DNA from: Buxus sempervirens
Taxonomy: Eukaryota > Streptophyta > Magnoliopsida > Buxales > Buxaceae
NCBI GenBank assembly: GCA_947561395.2
Contig: OX387185.1
Span: 22,201,866-22,265,865 of the forward strand
Direction: 5' to 3'
DNA length: 64,000 bases
In this document: in pieces, positions 1-10,368 of the stretch
How the letters are laid out: each line of letters starts with the position of its first letter
How positions within the stretch are numbered: position 1 is the first letter of the stretch
Made by a program: the position numbers and the translations under genes
Notes under the pieces: model-generated
Told to the model about the DNA's origin: nothing
What the model saw: the letters and a program-made list of their open reading frames with translations, nothing else
Databases searched by the model: none

Positions 1-2
1 AT

Positions 3-251
3 CAGGATCAAATGATTCTCTTCTGTAACAATCAAAGTGCCATAAATATTTCCAAAAATCCTGTTCAACACTCAAGGACTAAACATATAGACATCAAGCA
101 TCATTTTATAAGAGAGTTAATTGAAGACAAAACTGTTATGATTGAATATATATCTACTGAAAAACAGTTAGCTGATATTTTCACTAAACCTTTAGATCAT
201 AACAGATTTAAAACTCTTAGGAAATCCCTAGGAGTATGCTCTCAAAACTGA
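3..251 (+). pseudogene. Copia pol C-terminus (RNase H end), partial
   Basis: This is the last 82 codons of a Ty1/copia pol reading frame; the rest lies left of the window. It covers the end of RNase H, the enzyme that removes the RNA strand of RNA/DNA hybrids during reverse transcription. The conserved tail (NPVQHSRTKHIDI, then the ADIFTKPLD block) matches the second copy at 59218-59467 almost codon for codon. At the position where the second copy reads FCDNQ this copy reads FCNNQ, so an acidic residue expected in the active site is Asn. The frame ends at a normal TGA. The family assignment is secure; the loss of activity is inferred. Confidence 0.9.
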
Positions 252-1173
252 AAATCAGGTTCTGTTTTGAGTTAATTAGATGTAAAATGATTTACATGTC
301 TGTTCAAAATGAATTTATGTGTTCTTGATACTAAAATCTTAATTCAGGAAGCTTGAGTCTATGCATATTGACAGAAATGTCTTGTTCTCAACTATCAATT
401 TTGTCTTAAACACCTTTGTGTATTGAAGTTTATTGTGTGTTGAAGCTTGGGATCTATAGGCTATCACCTTTATGAAAAGAAAATTTTTGGAAATGGCTGC
501 CATAGAGATTAGAGTGAAAGCCACTGTAATTCTCAAAAAGAAAAAGAGAAATAAGGTATATTCTTGGAATGAACTGTAAACTCAGGTTTTTTAAGGGTCA
601 ATGCCTTCTACACAAAGAAAAGAAAAAGAAATCAGAAAATGCTACCTATCTCTGATGTGCGAAAGCCACCAAAATGAAGTTTGGGGTATGTCTATACTTT
701 CCAAGTATGATTACACTAAAATAGCCTTCCATATGCATAAAGTGTAAAAGTCAAATATATTTCACACACTACACAAGCATTGATTCATTAATATGCATGT
801 GTGCTCAATATCTTGAAGAAAATTTATAGTATGAGAAACCATGAAGGAAATTTTGGTCATAGATATGAAATGTATCACATCTGAATTAACCTTGATAGGT
901 TCTTCAAGATCAGTTTTGTGATAAGTACTTCTTGGATTGAATAAAAGTTGATTATCTGGATTATTTTTATTTCAGTTAAAATCTTAGCTTTGTGTTTAGA
1001 TGTATGAGTTTTTCATGAAGAATAGTTCAAACTCTTTTTATAAATTTTTGCCTTGTGATTGTGTTTTTTCTTGATTGTGCATGTGCACCTTCTACGTCGC
1101 TAGAAGTGTGCTGGTAGCCTTCTCCCTTCTTTCGTGCTTTGGCGCCTGCCCTGTTAAGCGTCGCTGGGTGCAC
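252..1173 (+). other. Sirevirus spacer between pol and envelope-like ORF
   Basis: This stretch has no convincing coding content. It is collinear with 59468-59556 plus 62069-62911 in the second copy, which shows that the solo LTR there is an insertion. Short purine-rich and A-rich tracts occur around 530-640. Reading frames across it do not match between the copies. Confidence 0.75.
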
Positions 1174-1208
1174 GCTGGCAGCGAGATCTTTTTGTCTATA
1201 AAAAGGGG
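1174..1208 (+). promoter_or_regulatory. Internal promoter of the envelope-like ORF
   Basis: GCTGGCAGCG (1174-1183) lies just upstream of a TATA box, CTATAAAAAGGGG (1196-1208), about 300 bp before the envelope-like ATG at 1503. The same decamer precedes the LTR TATA box at 3345-3354 and 3498-3507. The second copy has the same arrangement: decamer 62912-62921 and TATATATAGG near 62936. A conserved CAG|GTAAA donor follows at 1330-1336 and 63062-63068, suggesting a 5' leader intron; candidate acceptors are near 1381, 1410 and 1439. A separate mRNA for this ORF is inferred. Confidence 0.6.
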
Positions 1209-1502
1209 AAATCTGTTTCACTTTTTACCTTTGTTTTTTCTTTTTGTCCTTGTCTGCGATTCACCTCACTCCTCGCGTCGTGGTCATTAGCTGCCTTCTG
1301 TCTTCCCTTCCTTCACCTTGTCCACTGTTCAGGTAAAAAAAAATTTTACTGTCATCGTCTTTCTTCTTCATTTTTTTTCAGTTGCAATGTTCTTATTCGT
1401 TCTTCTAAGTTAGGGTTTGATAGATTGTTCTGCCATTAGGGCTTTGTCGTGCTTTGCTTGTGTTCTTCTCTCTCTTCTATTTTTTTCTCCTGTTTTTTCA
1501 TC

Positions 1503-2785
1503 ATGCCTCCCAAGAAAAAGTCTAGGACTGATTCTCCTTCCACCTCTTCTCCACCAGTAAGAACCTCTCCGGTTGTCTCTTCTCCACCGGTGAGACCCCC
1601 ATCCCCTTCACCTTCATCTGAACCATTCATTGGAAATGGTTTGTCTGATTTTAATGAATTCTTCAAGCACAGGCCACTCCTCTTGGAAAGGGCCATTAAG
1701 CTTGACTCATTTCCTGACTCTCCGCTCTTCTTCTTGTTTTCGGACAATGGATGGAAGAAATTTGCTCTGATAAGTGGTTTTGCTTATCAAGACCTGGTTC
1801 GAGAGTTCTATTCGAACCTCCACCATCTTCATCTAGCAAATCAAGGCTTCGTCAAAGCCTATGTCCGAGGAATCTCTTTCGACTTCTCGAAAGATCTTAT
1901 CTCATCTCTTCTTGAACTGCCCATTGTTGACTCTCCTTCTTTTGACTTTCTAGCCTCTCACTCTGATCCTCCCATGGAGTCAATAATTTCGTCTCTTATT
2001 GTTCCGGGTGCTCCCACCTCCATAAAAAATAAGCCCAACTATCTTCCTCATGGCTCTCTCCAAGATCTTCTCAGGATCTTAAATTTGTTCATGTGTGCTT
2101 CTCTTGTTCCCTCAGATCATCACTCTGAGATTTCTCATTCTCGAGCAAGACTCCTTCATGCTCTCTGGAACAGAGACAGTGTCTGTCTCCCTTCCATCAT
2201 CTTCAATCAGATCATTCAGTCTCGGAATTTAAAATCCAAGACTTCTGCTCTTCCCTTTGGGATTTTCATCACTTACTTGTGCATTCACCAGAGGGTCCTA
2301 CCTGATCCTGTTGAATTGATCCTTCACCCCAAACCTCCCATTAATGCCTCCACCCTCACCAGAAGCAAAAGAGCAAATCCCTCTCGGTTGGCTTCTTCGG
2401 AGCCTTCTTCTTCTCAATCCTCCTTGTCCAGTTCTGATGCTATAGCCATCCTAGACAAGTTGAATTCCATGCAAGCCTCCCAGGAGGCTTTCAATTCTGA
2501 AGGGCTCACATGCTCATGATGAGCATGTTCAAATCAGAGACCCAAGAGAAGCTGGATAAGCTTGCAAAGGATGTTGATTTTGCATGTGGCGAGGTGCAAA
2601 GGGATGTTGCTGCTCAGCAACGCATGCAAAATGAAGCTGATCATTTTCTGAGTAGTATTCGAAGGACCCAGTTGGAGATGGATAACAAGCTGTGTTGGCT
2701 GCACTCCCGGTCCCAAGATGCGTACCGGCATTATTCAAGAACTTGGGATCCGAAACCTCCTTCCAGAAAGGGGGAGTCTCATTGA
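1503..2785 (+). pseudogene. Sirevirus envelope-like ORF, frameshifted
   Basis: The protein starts MPPKKKSRTDSP and has a Pro/Ser-rich, basic N-terminus of about 45 residues. A globular region follows (DFNEFFKHRPLLLERAIKL, then VRGISFDFSK and LNLFMCASLVPSDHHSEIS), and then a low-complexity Ser-rich stretch. The globular part resembles the 'putative plant transposon protein' domain found in many plant retrotransposon ORFs. I chose the ATG at 1503 because the aligned second copy starts there; the in-frame ATG at 1449 lies in unaligned leader. A one-base frameshift near 2505-2517 splits off the C-terminus (2510-2785), which is rich in heptad-like repeats and probably coiled coil. Position downstream of pol is the usual Sirevirus 'envelope-like' location. 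I see no convincing transmembrane segment, so a true envelope role is unproven. Confidence 0.75.
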
Positions 2786-3114
2786 TGATGCTGTTGGTTG
2801 ATGCTGCTGGTTGCTGGTTGATGATCATCAAGTTTTTGTGTGTTCGATCATCAAGTTGTTGTTTTTGTTTGTTCTGCTGGTCTTTGGGTTTTCTGGTTGG
2901 TCTTTGGGTTTTCTGGAAGTAGTTTTACGGGGGAGATTTTTGTTGTTGAATGTATATATCTATTCTGCACAATGTATATTTTTTTCTGAAAATGAATGAA
3001 ATTCTGAGTTCTCCCTTATCATTGTGTTTTGAATGTTTAAATGGAAATCAATATCTGAATTTGATATTAAGCACTGTTGTAAGTTTGTTGTCAGGCATTT
3101 GCCAAGGGGGAGAT
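2786..3114 (+). other. Sirevirus 3' untranslated region with polypurine tract
   Basis: A T/G-rich, repetitive stretch (repeats of GATCATCAAGTT and TTGGTTGATG) leads to the polypurine tract AAGGGGGAGAT at about 3104-3114, directly against the LTR start TGTAAGTG. The tract is the plus-strand DNA primer in reverse transcription. No gene is seen here. Confidence 0.85.
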
Positions 3115-4340
3115 TGTAAGTGTGAAAACTCACACTCCTTATATGGCAAATGTTTGACAAATTATATCTTCTAATAATCTTCAAGATGTGCAGAATCACA
3201 ATATAAGTTCAGTGAATTTAATAAAGAGGAAGGTAATGCTGCCACACAGCTACCACGCCGCTGGTAGCTCAAGGAAATGAAAGGTTTTCTAAATAAAGCA
3301 TTTCTTGTAAAGGCACTTGCGAGGAACAACGCCGCTGCAACTCCGCTGGCAGCGCATAAGTGAAACAGTGCTTTGAAAGTAAAGAACGTGCACTTGCGTC
3401 GTAAGACGACGCCGACACACCGCTAGTAGCGCAGAGCAAGATTGAAGAATCTACAAATCAGCTGTGCACATGCCGCGTTCCCTCCCGCTAGCAGCGCGCT
3501 GGCAGCGCGCCCTCAACTAAGTCTATTTGGATTTAAGCGGGACTTGAGTTCTCTTCCAGCCGTCTACCCCGATCGCAAGGCGACGCCACCAGCGCTCGAT
3601 GCGATCTGAGTTTTCTTCTTTAAATAGACGAGCTGTATTCTTTTTGGAATGACTTTTTTCTTTTGATCAATTCGATTTGGATCTTGAGGTGTTCGAGATT
3701 CAATCAATTCATCTTTAGAGAGTCGGTGATCGAGTGAGGGGGAGATCTGAGAGAGATCTCCTGGAATTGAAGTTTGAGGATTCTTCTTCATTTCGGAACT
3801 TCACTTGATCGTATGATCTCCTGGATTGGTGATCAAGCTTGATGGATGCATAGGTGGATTCCTATTGCATTGGATCATCTCAGTGGACTCTGAAGTGATT
3901 GTTACGATCTGGATTGATCGTGAATTGCAGCTTGTGGATTCAAGTTGTGTTGCAGTTCGTGGATTCGAGCTGTGGATCTGGATTGATCGTGAATTGCAGC
4001 TTGTGGATTCAAGTTGTGTTGCAGTTCGTGGATTCGAGCTGTGGAACTGGATAGATCGTGACTTGCAGCTTGTGGATTCAAGTTGTGCTACAGTTCGTGG
4101 ATTCGAGTTGTAGATTGCTGTTGAGTGAGCTCAATTGTAAAGGTTAAGTGTGTTTTCCTTTGTAATTGACTTTCATTTAATAGTGGAGATTCTAAGGGTT
4201 AGTCGCCTCATATAGACTTGAGGTTTTTCCTGGATCTGGATTCAGGTTTCCTTGTATAAATTCTGTGTGTATGTTTCCGCATTGTTAAGATCATAATTGT
4301 TGTAGATCGTGGACCTGTAGAGTAGTCTCCTACTCTTTCA
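3115..4340 (+). repeat. 3' LTR of left Sirevirus-like element
   Basis: This LTR begins TGTAAGTGTGAAAAC directly after the polypurine tract and ends CTACTCTTTCA; the same ends bound the 5' LTR of the second copy (53445-54481). The first bases fold as a perfect hairpin, AGTGTGA-AAAC-TCACACT (3118-3135). A TATA-like TTTAAATAG lies at 3619-3627, downstream of several GCTGGCAGCG-type motifs. It is 189 bp longer than the second copy, partly because of an extra unit in the internal tandem repeat. The five bases after it, AGCTT, would be one TSD copy; the partner is outside the window. Confidence 0.88.
3906..4112 (+). repeat. 69-bp tandem repeat in Sirevirus LTR, 3 units
   Basis: Units start at 3906, 3975 and 4044. 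Each contains GATCTGGATTGATCGTGA, then TTGCAGCTTGTGGATTC, and ends GATTCGAGCTGTG. Because 69 is a multiple of three, an open frame runs across it, but it is a repeat artefact rather than a gene. The second LTR has two related units with a different spacer (about 54088-54260). Confidence 0.9.
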
Positions 4341-5496
4341 AGCTTCAATATACCTGGTCGCTCAGCACATCGCCCAAGCAATGTGCTGGGCGCCCACTTT
4401 ATAAACTGCACTAATTTGGTCGCTTGCCCCAATCGCCTGAGCGATGGGTTGAGCGACCCCTTGGAAACTCAAATCGAACTTTGTTTTTTATTCTAAAAAA
4501 TTAATTTCAACTTCTATGTTCCAATTTTAATTCCGGTTAACACTTCGTACACTTCTTACACACTCTTAAGAATACAAATCTAGGCTTCTCTCCTTAATTT
4601 AAGCAAATTTACAATCAAATCAGATCTACGTTTCTTCGTTCAACAAAACCAGAGTCGTTCTATTAAATCCGATCAATTCTCTTCTCCAAAACAAATCTAT
4701 GAAATAAATTCGATTAGAAGGTGCTACTTACTTGTTATCGCTCAATTCCAACTCTCGTTAGCTTAGAATTATAAATCAGATGCGTTACTCGGCAACCTTC
4801 TTTAATTCACTGCTGAAATTTCAAAATTATTAAACTTAATTAGATCTATCCCGATTTGCTAAAATCTACCTTTGATTACTCACTAATAGTTCTAAAACAT
4901 ATGATCATCATGCCTCATACCTGAATTATCTCTGATCTGGACGAGCCTTGAAGTGATATCCACCAAATCTCCCAATCTCACTCCAAGCAGCAACCCACGG
5001 TCACTGAATTTCCCTTGCTCGATCAACTCTTTAATGCTTCTCGCAATTAGTCGTATGATCTCTTTGTTTTTCTCAATCTCACTCTTACTCTCAAATCTGA
5101 ATCCGTTTCTCTATTCTCTGCTCTCCAGACTCTTTCAACTCCACCGACCAAATAATTAACCAAACCATCCAACCGATTTGGCTCCCCTTTTTATACCCTA
5201 TGAATTTGCCGTCCAACTCCTTCTTCAAACACCAGCTAATTCGCTGCATCCCCATTCCAGCAACCCATCCTACATTTTCAAGACTAAAATCCCTAATGAA
5301 TCACTTTAATAATCTTATTTATTAATAATATAAAATTGAAATAAATACTTACCTCATTTAAGAAATTCTTCCTTAATTTTTTTATGAAATTACCTAAATA
5401 TCCTCCAATCCCTTTTTCCAAAATTTTTCCACAAAATAATAATTAATAATATTAAAAAAATTCCAGATTTGCTTAATCAAAAATTGGGGTTTTACA
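4341..5496 (-). repeat. LTR fragment E (reverse)
   Basis: Read on the minus strand, an LTR starts TGTAAAACCCCAATTTT at 5496, has a TATA box (GGGTATAAAAAGGGG, 5199-5185) and a splice-donor motif GTAAGTAGCAC (4731-4721). It is cut off at 4340 by the Sirevirus insertion. A GC-rich stretch of GCGCCC and GAGCGAC-type words (4355-4460) matches the intronic GC island of the other LTRs here. AGTAA at 5497-5501 may be one TSD copy. No gene is present. Confidence 0.7.
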
Positions 5497-5859
5497 AGTA
5501 ACAAAAGGGTAAAACTAAACTCTCACACTCTCTCTATCATAGCAGAAAGTCCATCAAAATAAAATCTATCAATAACCTCAAACAAATGGAAATAAATCAA
5601 TCTGGATAATAATAATCCTCAGCTACGTAATCAGGAAACCCTTCCTCCTGATTATCAACCCTGGTCACGTCTCCACGTGGATCAGCTGAAAACAAAACGC
5701 GGTGAGATACAAATATCCCAGTAAGCAGCACATGCATGTATAAACAATTTATCTTAATAAAATAACATCCTTTAATGCTCAGCAAAAGAAACAAATAATA
5801 CACGATACAATCTCAACAGATAAAATCAAATCAAATAACAAGACAAGATAAAGTCATCT
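5497..5859 (-). repeat. LTR fragment F (reverse) with terminal exon
   Basis: On the minus strand this is the 3' part of a long LTR: motif GTGCTGCTT, hairpin GGGATA-TTTG-TATCTC (5719-5704), acceptor TTTTCAG (AG at 5687-5686) and the terminal exon. It is interrupted on the left by fragment E and on the right by solo LTR A and then LTR B. Confidence 0.65.
5597..5685 (-). other. Terminal LTR micro-exon in F
   Basis: After the acceptor the frame, with first codon split 1/2, reads ADPRGDVTRVDNQEEG and ends YVAEDYYYPD then stop. The acidic, Tyr-rich tail and reading phase match the terminal exons of LTRs A, B, C, D, G and S2. The upstream exon that would supply a start is not identified. Confidence 0.5.
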
Positions 5860-6122
5860 TGTAAAATCCCTAATTTTCTAAAAAATTAAAAACTTATTTT
5901 CTTGGGGATTAAATTAAGGAAAATTAGTGTTTTTGCAGAGAATAGGGATTATGGATCAATTCGGAAAGGTTGCTTGAGCATGATGGACTATTTAAAAGTA
6001 AAAAGGTATGAGAAATTCCATAATTTTATTTAGTAAATTTTTGCTAAGATGAGGTGGCAAAAATTAAGTGAAGCTAACTTGATTTGAACTGCTGATATAG
6101 GGAACATGGTGTGGTGGCATAT

Positions 6123-8543
6123 TGTGAGACATGGAAATGTCATCTAGGATGACTTCCGATATCGTCACGCGAGGATCGATAAAAGTGAAGAGTCGCCACC
6201 ATCCAAGTTAAGGTGTGAATGGACACCAAAGGGATCATTTATGCCAAATAGAGCCAAAGTAGCTCTAACACAAGGAAAAACCTAGAGATTAGGTAAGGAG
6301 AATTATTTATGAGTAGGGGAAGGTGTTAGGCACCCCCACTCATTCGTCTAAGACGGTTGCCACATGCTTGCTTATGCTAAAAATTGTTTGCTAATGATAG
6401 AGAAAACAAGATATGCTTAAAATAAGCACAATGTGTGTGATTATTCCACATGAGCAATCCAATGAAATTGAACTCTCTTCATGGACATGTCACTCCAGAA
6501 CTTCATGAGTGAAGAAAAATATAAGTCAATTTTGAAGAAAATCAAGCCAAGGTAAATCTGGAAAAATCAGACTAAAAGAGCTTGAAAGCTTCGATTAACC
6601 ATAACTCACTCAATCTAAATCCAAATCTAATGAAACCAAGGCCCTTTGAAAACTGGTATATAGTAGAGTATGCAGTAAACATTTCAGCTCAATCCGATTC
6701 AAAATGAGAGAGATATCCACATCTTAAATCTGCTGTTATATCTTAGAAAAAGTGTTAAGTAGGCATTTTCAAAGTCCTATTCGTGGAGTTTGGCTCAATA
6801 CAAATCCATGAAAATTGGCATGGAGGAAGTATGTGGTACCATCTTTCCAAAGAAATAAGCCTCACACCAAACTCTAGTCAGATGTGACTTGTGTGCTCTC
6901 TTGAACAGGCCTAGAAGACCACAGATTAGCTCTGGACTATGCCAGCGAGCACCTCTGAGTCAATCGAGTACCCAAGGCACAAATCAGATCAAAATCTGCT
7001 GAAACCAGTTGGAAATGAAAATAGACTTCTCAAGGAAAAATCAGGAATTAGAAGCACTCAAAATGGATTAAAATTGAGCGAATAGTGCACCATCAAAGTG
7101 GCAAGTTCAGCAATCTGGGCTGAACTGACTTACAAACTTTGAACAGATGGTGTCAACAATTGGCTCCATAAAAGTAGACGAAATTTTCCAGATATGAAAT
7201 AGGCCAACTCATCTATCACATGTCTTTGGAATCACTCAAAAATTCATCCGGAGGGTGAAGTTATGAGCATTCTAAGACAGGCCACAGATGCTGCCCTGTT
7301 TTAAAAAACTTTTAAAGAGAAAGCCAAAATGGTGCATGTGTGCATGTGAATTCGACCAAAACACTTAGAAATCAATCAAAATCATCTCATGAAGTTCTAA
7401 AATTCATTCTAAAGCCAGTAATCTCAGATTTCCCGTATTAAACACGGAAATCCTAGATCTAGCCTATTTGATGAAAATGGTGAAAAGTGTGTGAATAGGT
7501 GGAAATCAACTCTCTAGGAGAAGTTTGGAATCCATTGCTATTGAGAGCAAGGATTCACTCAACTTCTCCAGAAACACATGCAAAAACATCAGAAAACAAA
7601 CATCCATAGGTTCAAAATAACCACATAGCATGCTCTTCATCACTTGTAGGTTCTAAGCCTAGAGGATCCATTCCTACTTCTTTTTCCCAAGGCTCTCTCT
7701 TCACGTTTTACGGCTAGAGAGGATTCCCAGGTACTTTGGAAGAGGTTTGGGGCTACAAAAATGCACAAAGGCCTTACACTACAGAAAGGTAGAAGATTAG
7801 AGGTTGCTGGAATGTAAAGAGGAAACCAGAAATCTAAAGAGAACTTTACCTTAGGTAGCTTGAGCCTTGAGTAGACAATCCAGCAGAGTTTCTCCTCTTC
7901 TTGCAGAGCTTCTATGCTTCAAATTGCCAGCCATTTGCAAGAGGAGGACCCCTCTATTTATAGGCAAGGCCAAGGGTAGAAGAGTCCCAAGGGTATGCTA
8001 AAAAAACCTTCTAGATTATTCCAATTCTCCTCCAAGGCTTGAATTGGAGTAATTCAGCAAGTTTCGGAGGGTGAAATAGGGAGTTCAAGTCCCTGAGAGA
8101 GAGGTACTATGCGTAAATAAGGCTCAGAAATCAAGCCATTTCTCAAATCCCCGAAACAGCCAAAACCGTATACTCAGTGCGGTTTCTACAGAACCGTCAC
8201 TATATATGCGGTTTCTATGCAAATTCAACCCAACCGCACATACAGAGCGGTTCAATTCAGTTACACTCGTCATGATTGCTGTCGACGTGTCCCAACGGCC
8301 GAAGCTTCCGGAAGCCACGTGGCAACCCGCGCGATAAGCATAAATATAAACCGTGCTGTGTATACGGTTACAACCGTACATACAGAGTGGTTGAGACCAA
8401 AATAACAAAAACTGCTCATTCAGTACGGTTAGCACCATTTTTTAGAGTTTTTGAGTTTTTGACAAATGTCAATGCTCAAATAAGGCATTTAAAGTTCTTT
8501 TTGAGAGTCCTCTTATATTGAGGTGCAATTTGGGGTGTCTACA
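6123..8543 (-). repeat. Ogre-like 3' LTR
   Basis: On the minus strand it runs from TGTAGACACCCC (8543) to GTCTCACA (6123). A TATA box, CTATAAATAG, lies at 7963-7954, about 580 bp into the LTR. Upstream of it, 113-380 bp from the LTR start, sit six 21-bp AACCG-N11-CGGTT palindromes. Open frames on either strand here also occur in the other LTR and show no protein similarity that I recognise. Confidence 0.93.
8164..8430. promoter_or_regulatory. 21-bp palindrome cluster in U3 of 3' LTR
   Basis: Six sites: 8164-8184, 8192-8213 (22 bp), 8232-8252, 8349-8369, 8372-8392 and 8410-8430. Each has AACCG and CGGTT arms, or one-base variants, around 11 bp. Centres occur in two orientations, ACATACAG-like or its complement. 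The sites lie upstream of the LTR TATA box in the LTR's sense, where enhancers sit. Confidence 0.7.
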
Positions 8544-8558
8544 ACTGCCCCCTCTTCA
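8544..8558 (-). other. Polypurine tract of Ogre-like element
   Basis: The minus strand reads GAAGAGGGGGCAGT directly before the 3' LTR start TGTAGACACC. This is the expected place and composition for the plus-strand primer and confirms the element's orientation. Confidence 0.85.
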
Positions 8559-8885
8559 CTGGAATTGGAATCAATTAATAGCGGAGAGCAAAAAGACCCG
8601 CAAATTGCGCTTCCCAAGATCATGTCCATTCAATTATGAGCTGCAAGGACTCCAACATGATTTTTGAAAAAGAATTTGTTTAGAAGATCTGATGAAAAGT
8701 CCCTAACTTAAAGGGGCAGATCCTCTTCTCGCGTCTCACAGAGCACTCGTGGCTATGAAGTGAGATTTGAGCAAATTTTTAAAGCAAAGTTGATAGGGTG
8801 GTGTTTCTTGCAATTCACGACTATCTTGGACATAAATCTTCTGGAAGAGATTGGAAAAAGTTTTGAAAATTCATTTTTTGGTGCC

Positions 8886-8962
8886 AACCGTACTGAACAT
8901 GCGGTTTTTAACAATTTCAATACCAACCGTTCTGTATGTGCGGTTTTCTAGGTTGCATATAA
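8886..8962 (+). promoter_or_regulatory. Palindrome pair and TATA box, putative promoter of antisense PMD gene 1
   Basis: Two 21-bp AACCG-N11-CGGTT sites (8886-8906 and 8925-8945) are followed within 10 bp by CATATAAACG (8953-8962), a good TATA box. Transcription to the right would read towards the PMD gene at 10369. The combination is inferred to be its promoter. Confidence 0.55.
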
Positions 8963-10368
8963 ACGCGACCGCGACCGCCGCTGGCTTCACTTTGCTCGCG
9001 AAAACCCTTGAACTCCAACCCTATATCTCTTCTCTGGTGACCGTGGTTTTCCTCCAGTCTTCACCTCTTCTTCTTCGGCGTAGACACATCCTCCGGTGAC
9101 TCTTGTTTTTCCGGTGATCTCTGCTTTTCTTCTGGTGAACTGTGGCACCTTTCGGCGGATATTCGAACGATCTCCCCTTCATGCCGTGACTTGACCATTG
9201 TCTGGGCTGTGAGATTCGGGCGACTGGAACTCTTCTTCAACCCCCTCATCAATCGAGTACCGTTGGCGTTTCGGTGAGGCCAAAAATTCCATCTTTCTTG
9301 CAAAACCTTGTTTTCAACTGAACCAAGTAGGTGGCCGAAGCTTGGATTTCTCTTGTAATCCGTCCCTCTGATAGTTGACAAATCTATTTTATGATTGAAT
9401 GTTCTTGGTTTAGGCACGACTTTGATTCCATGATCTAATGATGTTATGCTCTTGATTATTTACTCCTTGGTCGGACAATATTGCCGAATTCCATATATCC
9501 TTGTTTATCTGTTCCAATCAGATTTTTCTTTTTTGGTCATCAGTGGGTTTCCTGAACTTGAATGTTGATAGTACTGCAATTTTTGCATTTGTCTATGTTG
9601 TTATCAACTGATTGTTCCTTGTTCCCCCTTTACCCACAAGGTGTGCACGAACTCTCTGATAGAGTGATTTTGGAATGCATATTCTGTGCTTTTTTATGGA
9701 ATGTTAGGGTGCCTTAGCCTTCTGAATGTGCCTTATGACATGGTATCTGTTGATTGTTCATTTTTCCTTGCTCATTTCAAAAGTTGCTCTGCTCCATGTG
9801 TTGAATAGGACATGCTACCCATCACTCTAGCCCTCATTTTCATAAAACACTGTTAACCATCTTCCATGTTTTATCACAAGGGTTTTGTACCTGAAACATA
9901 ACAGATTGGATATTTAAGCATCACAAAAAATCGAGGATCAAGCATATACAACAAGACTTTAATCCTTGATATATCTTCTGTCATTCTAAGAATAAAACAC
10001 TCTTAGGCAATTTGAGTGCTTATCAGAATGAAAATTCTGAAAAGCTTTCCTCAGGGATTTCCTTTCTTCTTCTTTCTTCTCTCTTTTTTTTTTATTTGTA
10101 AGAAGGATATATGTAGGAAATTTTGTTTCCTATATATCATTCCTATGTACGAGAGAAATAATAAAGAAATTAATAAAGACTAAAAGGAATCAAATCCGGG
10201 TTCGGTCGGGCACTTTCTGAAGTGTTTCTTCCGATTTCCGTTCCTTCTGCAAACAAATAAATTTGATTAAACTAGAGAAAATCAAAATTGACAGAAACAT
10301 GAAAGCAGATATGATGATTTTAAATGACGCAAACATAATGAATTTCTCCCTGCAATTTGATCCTGTAG
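8963..10368 (+). other. 5' leader of antisense PMD gene 1, probably with an intron
   Basis: This 1.4 kb has no conserved reading frame. A GC-rich first part (8963-9300) gives way to T-rich, intron-like sequence. The last bases before the ATG are CCTGTAG, a fair splice acceptor with AG at 10367-10368. A plausible donor is TTTCG|GTGAGG near 9271. A leader intron is therefore likely but not proven. Confidence 0.45.

Noticed and set aside
1449-1502. Upstream in-frame ATG and hydrophobic stretch as a signal peptide of the envelope-like ORF
   Set aside because: The aligned second copy does not support translation there; the T-rich leader gives hydrophobic codons by composition.
3826-4113. Open frame with repeated LQLVDSSCVAVRGFEL
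   Set aside because: It is produced by a 69-bp LTR tandem repeat whose period is a multiple of three.
8124-8438. 104-codon minus-strand ORF, also at 29142-29456
   Set aside because: It is present in both LTRs of the Ogre-like element because the LTRs are duplicates. Its repeated CMYGCNR/RTYRAV words come from the 21-bp palindromes.
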